Positions 57,193 through 64,000 of a stretch of 64,000 bases of DNA are shown here, piece by piece (the first letter of the stretch is position 1; every line of letters begins with the position of its first letter). Made by a program: the position numbers and the translations under genes. Source of the stretch: Brachypodium distachyon (Eukaryota; Streptophyta; Magnoliopsida; Poales; Poaceae); the NCBI RefSeq assembly GCF_000005505.3, contig NC_016133.3:56695237-56759236 (forward strand), written 5' to 3'. The notes beneath the pieces were generated by a model. That model did not search any database. It saw only the letters and a list, made by a program, of their open reading frames with translations, and was not told the DNA's origin.

Positions 57193-58189
57193 ATGCCGAA
57201 TACCAATCAGCTGTTGCTTCTCCTGGCCCTTCTGGTGTCATCCGCAGGTATATATACGTGAAAGCAATAAATTTTTCGTCCATCAACTTTTCAAAAGTAT
57301 GTAAATGGCTTCGTTTGTCCCTCGTCTATCAAAAATGGACACCAATGGTCACTCGGAAAATTCAAAATGGTATCGGTGCCCACGTGTCATGGTTTTGGCT
57401 CCACAATTGCTATGTCGGCATGTCAAGTTGGCGTCACTTGTCTTTTTAGCTCAGAATATAGTATTTGTTTCCACCAAAAAACTAAGATACCCGAGTCAGC
57501 TGCGAACGACGGGAATTGAACCCGCGCATGGTGGATTCACAATCCACTGCCTTGATCCACTTGGCTACATCCGCTCCTTATCCAGCTACAGGATTTTTCT
57601 CTTTTTTCAATTCATCAGTATTCTATTTATTCTGACCTCCATACTTCGATCGAGATATTGGACATAGATTGCCGCTCTTTAAAAAGGAAAAAAAAAAGGA
57701 GTAATCAGATGTGACATGAAAAAAACAAAACCATGACACATGGTACCGCTTTGCATGAGGTGACGGATTATTGCTATCCGCTTCGGACAATTAAGGGACG
57801 AAAAGTATACGAAAATAAGTTGAGTGATCATTAAATTGGGTACTTTTTGACAACTTGAGGATGAAAATTATACTTTTCTCTATATACATAATCCGAACTA
57901 TCCGATAAGCGAAAATGGACGCTTTTCCACTAAATTGCCATCACCTCCTCCTGCATATAAATCTCACGTTTTAATTTCTTCAGCCTTTGGTGGCGCCGGC
58001 GATTACTCCTCCTCGTTGATAGGAGCGTACGACTGTTCCGGGGTGATCTACTCCGGAAGCTGCAAGGCGGTCAAGTGCTACACGGACTGCCTGAAGAAGT
58101 ACACCCGGGCGGAAGGCCTCTGCGTCCCGAAAGGATGCCAGTGCTCCTTCTTCTGCCCTCCTTCCCGGAACACAGCACAACTGGACTAG
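57193..58189 (+). CDS. Defensin-like secreted cysteine-rich peptide H
   Basis: Exons 57193-57247 and 57984-58189 join in phase 1 to 86 residues. The signal peptide is MPNTNQLLLLLALLVSSA. The mature cysteine spacing is identical to G (C-x8-C-x4-C-x3-C-x10-C-x4-C-x-C-x3-C). Before Cys1 the mature peptide is Gly/Ser-rich (GGAGDYSSSL) where G has Pro-rich sequence; after Cys1 the two are almost the same, with charge changes such as NAVR to KAVK. The 736-bp intron is enlarged by a 623-bp insertion. Both splice sites survive, so the gene is probably functional if the insert is spliced out. Confidence 0.86.
57502..57574 (-). tRNA. trnH-GUG: Plastid-derived tRNA-His (GUG), nuclear copy
   Basis: On the minus strand the sequence starts GCGGATGTAGCCAAGTGG. 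It has the anticodon GTG in the loop TTGTGAA, a T-arm GGGTTCAATTCCC and an acceptor stem pairing GCGGATG with CGTTCGC. The discriminator base is changed, and there is no upstream nuclear tRNA promoter context beyond the internal boxes. It lies inside a protein-gene intron, so it is probably not a working tRNA gene. Confidence 0.9.
57502..57735 (-). other. Plastid DNA insert (NUPT) inside the long-TIR element
   Basis: The segment contains plastid trnH-GUG and continues beyond its 5' end into sequence I recognise as grass plastid DNA next to trnH (CTTCGATCGAGATATTGGAC, GGAGTAATCAG). The right edge is approximate. It lies in the core between the two inverted arms. Confidence 0.7.
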
Positions 58190-58750
58190 ATTAATATATT
58201 CATTGGCTTGCTAATAATCAACACGATGCATGGCCGGCCCTAGCTAGGCTGCTAGCTCGCTTCACATGCATGTTCGTCGCATTCGATCTGATCGTGCATC
58301 CGCATCTATTTTTCTGTAATAAGAAAGGGAGGTGTCGATGTAGATGTAATGAAGTTGCTCGTGTAGCAAAGATTTTATTTCCGTTGCAGGTTCACGTGTG
58401 AATCAGTTCAATTTAAATTGGCTGTAAGATTTTATTAATATCCGTTGCAATCTCAATTCATAGTTGGTTTGACAATCCATTGATGTGTGTATAATTTTGT
58501 TAATTAACTTGCATTACTAAATATTCAAAGTCATGACCAAATAGGCATAGCCAGAGGGGCGTAAGCCCGGGTCCAACAAAAAAAATCATCCGATCCATAA
58601 AAAATGTCGGCCAATAGGATGAAAAACCCAACAGGATGAGCTTATTTTCCTGTCAGTGAGCAATTGCCTGACAGGAATGTATGTTCATTCCCGTGCGCAG
58701 GTTTCTACACCTACAGGAATACCCATTTTCCTGTGTGGCTAAGGCCGACT
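58190..58750. other. 3' flank of gene H
   Basis: The start is like the 3' flank of gene G (CATTCGATCTGAT, GTCGATGTAGATGTAAT). The rest shows no gene. Confidence 0.5.
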
Positions 58751-58754
58751 CTAA

Positions 58755-58952
58755 GGCCGACAGGAATATGTCGCGTTCTCCTGTCGGTCAACTGCAGGCC
58801 TGACAGGATATAAATCCCCGACAGCAATATGTTCTATTCTCCTGTCGACCAACTGCGGGCCCGACAGGAATAGAAAACCCCGACAGCAATATGTTCTATT
58901 CTCCTGTCGGCCAACTGCGGGCCCGACAGGAATAGAAAACCCCAACGGTTTG
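58755..58952. repeat. Three tandem 61-62 bp units with internal inverted repeats
   Basis: Units start at about 58768, 58829 and 58891 with ATGTTCTATTCTCCTGTCG or a variant. Each unit contains CCTGTCGG and its inverse CCGACAGG around CAACTGCGGGC, so each can form a hairpin. Related words (CCTGTCAG, CTGACAGG) occur from 58650 on. This resembles subterminal repeats of a DNA transposon. Confidence 0.85.
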
Positions 58953-59937
58953 TGGTAGCGACTTAGTACAAAATTTGTACTACTTAGTGCAAAATGAACC
59001 ATATTTTTTTATGAATCGGAACGAGGACAAAAGATAAACCCAAACCACCCCCTTTCATCTCCACCGGAACCCATGGTCAAAATATCTCCATCGACACATG
59101 CAACCTATCTCTCCCCCGTCTCTCATGCATACACAAGGCTCCGGCGCAAGGGATCTCTTGCCGAACTCTCTCGATCCAGCAGTAGCAAGAAATCCTCTTT
59201 TGGGCTTGCCTCACCCCCGCGGACTCCAGCTGCCGTCCGATGACACGTTCTCACCCGGATCTAGCCCGGCGACCGGAAGGCTGAGGCCGACCTCAAGTTT
59301 TTGGCCAATGTTTACGGTCGACCTTATTAAGGGCTTTATGGCCGATCTTCTTTCAACATTATTGGAGCTGCCCAGGGTCATTCTGCTAGTGGAAATGCAG
59401 AAAGGGTGCAGACGGCGGTTGAGCCAACTATGCATCGGAGGATATTATGCCGATTGCCGAACCCCATCAGCTCGCCGTCCACTGGATCCTCTTCCGCGCC
59501 TCGGATCCCCACAAGAAAGACAGCGATCGGCGAGAGAAGGACGACCGGGAAAGAGAGTGATCAGGCCAGAGACAAATCATTGAGAGCAACGCAAGGGTGT
59601 TCACAGAGAATTGGTCGACACAAAAGGTCAAAGGATTCCCTCCGACTGTCCGACAAACCTTTTTTCCATGCAGTAACACATCCAGCCAGCTAGCTTTGCT
59701 TTCCTGCCGATTCGATACCACATATGGATTACACACGTTAACGCAACAAGGCGACAGATTGTGATTGCGGAGCCCACTCCACAAAAAAGAAGAGGCCTCA
59801 ACGAAGCTAACCATTCATAACCGTACTACGTCTCCATTAGCGTGAGCACATCACATGCATCTCCATCCGCCCAGTGGCCAAGGCCAGCGACCTTAACAAG
59901 CCACAGAGAGCCACAGAGAGGAGCTAGCTCGTACCCA
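58953..59937. other. Intergenic DNA before the DUF247 gene
   Basis: Open frames on both strands at 59098-59583 show no family resemblance. The sequence is of mixed composition, possibly a continuation of the transposon carrying the tandem repeats. Confidence 0.4.
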
Positions 59938-61572
59938 ATGATGGAGGGGAATGGGATGCCGCCGGCGTCGCCGACATGCACCCGGAGCAACAGCAGCATG
60001 TGGGTGCTGGAGATGGAGAAGAAGCTGGGCGACATGAACGGCGACCCGGCGGTAGAAATGGTGCGGTGGAAGCGGCACTCTATCTACCGCGTCCCGGAGC
60101 GGATCAAGAACCTCCACAACAGCAAGGCCTACAGGCCAGAGCTCGTCTCCCTGGGCCCCTTCCACCACGGCCACCCGGAGCTTCTCCCCATGGAGGAGCA
60201 CAAGCGCCGGGCCGTGGTGCACCTCGTGAAGCGCTCGGGGAAGCCGCTGCGGGACTTCGTGGTGGCCGTGGCCGAGGCCGCCCCGCAGCTGCAGGAGGCC
60301 TACAAGGACCTCGGCGGCGAGTGGCGCGGCGCCGGGGAGACCAGGGAGCGCTTCGTGGAGCTCATGGTGACCGATGGGTGTTTTTTGCTTGAGGCCATGA
60401 GGATGGACTCGCTGCGTGGGAAGGTTGAGGAGGACTACGCGCCTAATGATCCTGTGTTTAGTAAGTATGGTTATCTCTACCTGTGGAACTACATCCAGTC
60501 CGACATGGTTGTTGTGGAGAACCAGCTGCCGCTCCTTCTCCTCCAGAGGCTCCTCATCGTCCTAGATCCTGACAGATATCAGGTACCGTGATTTTCTTTT
60601 GGTTCTGTTCCCTTGGCTAGTTGGCTGTCCTGCCTCCCATAAATTTGTTAATCATAAGATTTAAACTTGAGATTATGACTTAACTAATTAAATCTAGCCA
60701 CATTGTTAGTTGGATTTAGCGGTTTAGCTGATTTAATTCTCTGGCTTAGAACGCATGCATGCACATGCATGTCACAGTGAAAGCTGCATACATGCCGACA
60801 TCAACGCGTTTCCTTTTAGAAGGCAAACTTATGTGCGAAAATTTTGCTAAATTCATGTCTACAGAACGCTTCATGGGTCACTGGGCTGGTCCTTAATTCT
60901 CTATGCCCATGGCGGCGACACTTGGTTGCCATCAACTACCTTGGGCTCCACCCTCTGGACATCCTGCACAAAAGCCTCACCCACGGCGACCACCCGGAGC
61001 GCACGGGGTCGACGGCGTACGTGATGCCCCCGGCGGTGGAGATCCACGAGGCCGGGATAAGATTCAAGGTGAGCGACACGGACAGCCTCCTCGGCATCAA
61101 CTTCGAGCGCGGCGTGCTGAGCATGCCGGCGATCCGAGTCGACGACACGACGGAGAAGAAGTTCCTCAACCTCATGGCGTTCGAGCGGCTCCACCCGGGC
61201 GCCGGCAACGACGTGACGGCGTACGTGATCTTCATGGACAACATCATCAGCTCCGCCAGGGACGTGGCGCTGCTCAGGTCCAAGAACATAATCGAGTGTG
61301 GCCTGGGCAGCGACGAGGAGGTGGCCAAGTTGCTCAGCAACACGCTGAACAAAGGAGGCGTGATGAGCCCGTCCAGCAGGCTCCACGACGTGCAGCGGCA
61401 GGTCAAAGCCCGGTGCAGGATGAGGCGGAATCGGTGGCGGGCAAATTTTATACAGAGGTACCTGAGGAACCCCTGGGTGTTCATCTCCCTTGTCGCCGCC
61501 ATTGTCCTGCTCGTTGCCACCCTCTTGCAGACCACTTATACTATCTGGCCTTTTTATAAGAGGGCAGCGTAG
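59938..61572 (+). CDS. DUF247 membrane protein
   Basis: Exons 59938-60582 and 60865-61572 join in phase 0 to 450 residues. The family signature is complete: IYRVPERIKNLHNSKAYRPE, LGPFHHGHPELLPMEEHKR, then ELMVTDGCFLLEAM, then VENQLPLLLLQRL. A Phe/Glu-rich middle follows (LMAFERLHPG), and near the C-terminus a hydrophobic segment (WVFISLVAAIVLLVATLLQ) anchors it. DUF247 proteins are a large plant family of plasma-membrane-linked proteins; two of them are the male-side candidates at the S and Z self-incompatibility loci of grasses, but most have no known role. A GTG-started extension upstream was rejected in favour of the ATG. Very GC-rich, as many grass DUF247 genes. Confidence 0.92.
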
Positions 61573-63640
61573 AATTAATACCACTTGATGAACTCGAACA
61601 TGCCTTGTGTTTGTCTTAACCCACCTTGTACGTAGTCCTAACAATACCTAAGCATGATATGCATGTATTGATTCTCTGTCCAACTTGATTCATATATATT
61701 GGAGTGTCTCCCAGCTAGTAGTTTGTTTAGGTCGGAAGCAATGTCAGTCAAAATTAACCAGGTGCTAAGCAGTTACACATATATAGGGTCGAATGCTTCT
61801 TCTTTTTTTTGAAGGCAAAAGTAGCAGGGCGTGTGCAGTTGACGAGACAAAAAGGGAAGCAAGGAGGCCTACCACTCGTCTCGACTGCTGCATGCTTTGT
61901 CGCGCACAACATTTTACAGGTGCTTGGTTTGTCCAAGTGTAACGGCAAGTTAATTGATTGTTCTTCAATATCATTGAGCATTTCTATGCATGCATGCATG
62001 AGGACCCCGGAATGAAGATATTGTTAAGGACCGACGTTCGCGTGCAATCATGCGAATGACGATCGAGTTGGTCGGCCACCTCTCGATCTATAAAACATGT
62101 CCCTAGACGGACGGGCTGCGCTGTTCAAGCTGCTGGCATGTGGTATGTAGCCGATGTGCAAGATGGTGACGCATCATCAGTTCCCTGTCAGTTCATCACT
62201 CATCAGACATTTCCTGCGTGTATGACCAACGGCGCGGCAGTCTTCTTCCGTTGAGCTGCATATTAACTGATGGCCGGCCGGCCGGTCAGTTCCCAGAGAT
62301 GGTGGACTGATGGTGAGACACTGAGACCTACTCCCAAGAGTTAGCTTAGCTCGATCACGAGTTACGTGCACCGGTGCACGTGAAGCGCCGGCCATTCCCC
62401 TCGTGGCGACCATCACACATCGCCGGTGTTTGCGTATATATAGGATTAGTGGTATGTACGGTGCCATATCGGCAACAGCTTTCACGTACGTCATCCTACC
62501 CATGCGAATATCGATTGTACCGCGGGAGTCATCGTCAGGATGTGAGTTTTTCCACACACACACACAAAAAAAACTGCAATAGCAAAATTAAAAGCAAAAG
62601 TTGATTAAAGCAAAATCTGAAAATTAAAAGCTGATAAAAGCAAAAGTTGAAAGAAAAAAGTTAATAACAGCAAAAGTGAAAATAAAGACAGGCCAAAAAA
62701 AGGCAAAAATATATTCCGACAGTCCATTTTTGGGTGTCAGAATCGACCAATTTCTCCATGGTTGAGTTCCGCGCAGCCCTGGCCAGTTTCGTGCCAAGAG
62801 ATACCTTTTAGAGTTAGGATGACAACTGTCACATGAAACTCGTGGCATACCGCTTGCACAAAGACTCTAGAGTTAACGACGACAAAAAATTTGTCCATGT
62901 CATACGAGATACGACATGCCGTCACGCCTTCAACACGTTCAAGCTGGCCAGGCTAGAGTGCCGTCATCTAACAAACGGGCACAAATAAAGGTTGTTCTTC
63001 GTTGGATGCACAATAGAAGTATAATGCAACGAGTGATATATGTTTCATGGTGCAAAGTACCACCGAAATCAGGCCTCTATGTTCCAGCGCTAAAAAACAT
63101 ATTTATGTGCACAAGAATAAACTTTATAGTTGACCTCTTTTGATCAGAGAATACAACAACATCATCCAAGGATACACTTAAGAGCTTGGTGAAGAGCACA
63201 TGCTTCCGACAAGGGGAGGCACGGGGCCGCTCTCGCGATAGGCTAGGGTGCGCCGCCGCCGCCGCCTCTCCGGTGCCGGCAGCCACCCTCTCTCGTCGGT
63301 AGCCTCTCCGCCCCGGCGGCCAACTCTCCTCCCACCTCCATCTCCTTCCTTTCCTCTCTAGTTCTTTACTAGCCCGATGGCCTCCCCATCTGGTTCCTTC
63401 CACCCCTCCACCTAGGAACTCCGGTGGATGCAGTCCAGCCCCGACTTTGGCGGCGGCCCATCAGGGCGTTCATCTCCGACGTCCTCCGCAGCGGCGGGCC
63501 CCTGTCTCCGGTTGCCGCATTCGACCCCGTCTCACCAGCACCACCACGCACGTCAACTGTTCGACGGTTGGCCTTCGTCGGGTGCCGGTCGCGACGCGTG
63601 GGCGATGATGATTGTTGAGTTTGTGTCGAATAATAATTGT
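61573..63640. other. Intergenic DNA after the DUF247 gene
   Basis: AT-rich near 62560-62700, with AAAAGCAAAA/AAAGTTGA repeats. GC-rich from 63190 to 63600 with overlapping open frames on both strands and no recognised domain. Confidence 0.45.
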
Positions 63641-64000
63641 ACTAGGTAGGTTACGTGGACTTGGTGTTGTAATTATGGTATATGGTGGAGTCCTTGTCAG
63701 ACTCCAGGTACCCGGGTCCTATATAATCAGGGGACAACCACACGATGTAACCATGACAACATAGTAGCAATAGGCTCGCAGGGGGAGCCGGCGGCTTGTG
63801 CCGGCGCCCAGGGTGGCCGGTGTTGCGGTATTATGGGGGGAGGAGCGCCTGTAGTCATGCCCCGGGGATGTAGGCTTTGGCCGAACCTCGTTAACAAATA
63901 TCGTGCCTCGGTGTCATCCTTGATCGTGCATCCGCCGGATTTCGTAACAATGATGGCTGGCAGTGGGCCGGTCGTGGATGCACGAGGATGAGCCAGCAGC
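63640..64000 (+). mobile_element. Probable LTR-retrotransposon fragment at the window edge
   Basis: The sequence has a TATATAATCAGGGGACAACC leader-like segment, AGTAGCAATAGG, and GGCCGAACCTCGTTAACAAA near 63880, words I associate with the downstream part of grass LTRs. The element runs off the window, so ends and class cannot be shown. Confidence 0.45.

Larger units (their letters stand above)
57258..57880. mobile_element. Long-TIR element in the intron of gene H
   Basis: Left arm (GTGAAAGCAATAAATTTTTC, then GTCCATCAAC) and right arm (reverse complement GAGAAAAGTATAATTTTCAT, then CCTCAAGTTG) are long imperfect inverted repeats. They extend at least to CACGTGTCATGGTTTTG near 57380 and its inverse near 57725-57745. 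TATATAC flanks both sides (57251-57257, 57881-57887). The intron of gene G continues directly across this point (GCATACATAATCTGAAC), so it gives the empty site. Long arms without coding sequence suggest a Mutator-like or foldback element; class not certain. Confidence 0.82.

Noticed and set aside
60901..61644. 247-codon minus-strand frame under the DUF247 second exon
   Set aside because: A shadow of a GC-rich exon; the plus strand carries the complete DUF247 signature and the membrane anchor.
63428..63649. Short GC-rich frames near the right edge
   Set aside because: They overlap in two frames and on the opposite strand; composition, not coding, explains their length.
1..64000. CRISPR array, prokaryotic operon, phage or restriction system
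   Set aside because: No regularly spaced repeats, no bacterial gene families and no ribosome-binding-site/operon pattern; all recognised genes are plant nuclear.

Overview
This is plant nuclear DNA, almost certainly from a grass and probably a Pooideae (Brachypodium, barley or wheat type). The coding exons are GC-rich and most genes are split by GT-AG introns. Stowaway and Tourist-type MITEs and 5'-truncated LINEs are frequent. The conserved proteins are plant families: GRF, NF-YA, ATG12, RPA1, a TRF-like telomere-box MYB protein, APC11, a BIG GRAIN 1-like protein and DUF247. No prokaryotic operon, CRISPR array or phage is present.

Left half (1-33 kb), conserved single genes: the 3' end of a growth-regulating factor gene (+), ATG12 (+, five exons), RPA1 (+, two coding exons), a TRF-like MYB gene (-, seven coding exons), a BIG GRAIN 1-like gene (+, one exon), an NF-YA gene (+, five exons, with a miR169-type site in its 3' UTR) and APC11 (+, intronless coding region behind a long 5'-UTR intron). 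Between and inside them lie three Stowaway MITEs, a solo LTR with a 5-bp target duplication, a hAT-type element with an 8-bp target duplication and a truncated LINE.

Middle (33-34.3 kb): a stack of Tourist-like MITEs nested three deep. The outermost also carries a short SINE-like insertion.

Right half (34.5-58.2 kb), accessory region: a cluster of eight loci for small secreted cysteine-rich, defensin-like peptides. All share one layout: a TATA box about 105-140 bp before the ATG (after removing insertions), a first exon holding only the signal peptide, an intron, and a second exon with the spacing C-x(7-9)-C-x4-C-x3-C-x(9-11)-C-x4-C-x-C-x3-C. I call them A to H. A, B, G and H are intact. C has an intact ORF, but a LINE landed exactly on its start codon and the target-site duplication recreated that codon. 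D has a captured promoter fragment in its intron and a half MITE at its exon-1 donor. E is a two-domain copy with a frameshift. F lost exon phase and has a second LINE between its TATA box and its ATG. A nearly full-length but dead LINE (6.9 kb) separates the duplicates G and H. The intron of H carries a long-terminal-inverted-repeat element containing plastid DNA with trnH-GUG. The 3' flank of A is broken by a Helitron-like segment and an APC11 pseudogene.

Right end (58.2-64 kb): tandem 61-62 bp repeats, a two-exon DUF247 membrane-protein gene and, at the edge, what looks like part of an LTR retrotransposon.

Exon boundaries were read from splice signals, reading-frame continuity and recalled protein-family features, not from transcripts. 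The function of the peptide cluster (antimicrobial or signalling) is inferred only from its fold signature.
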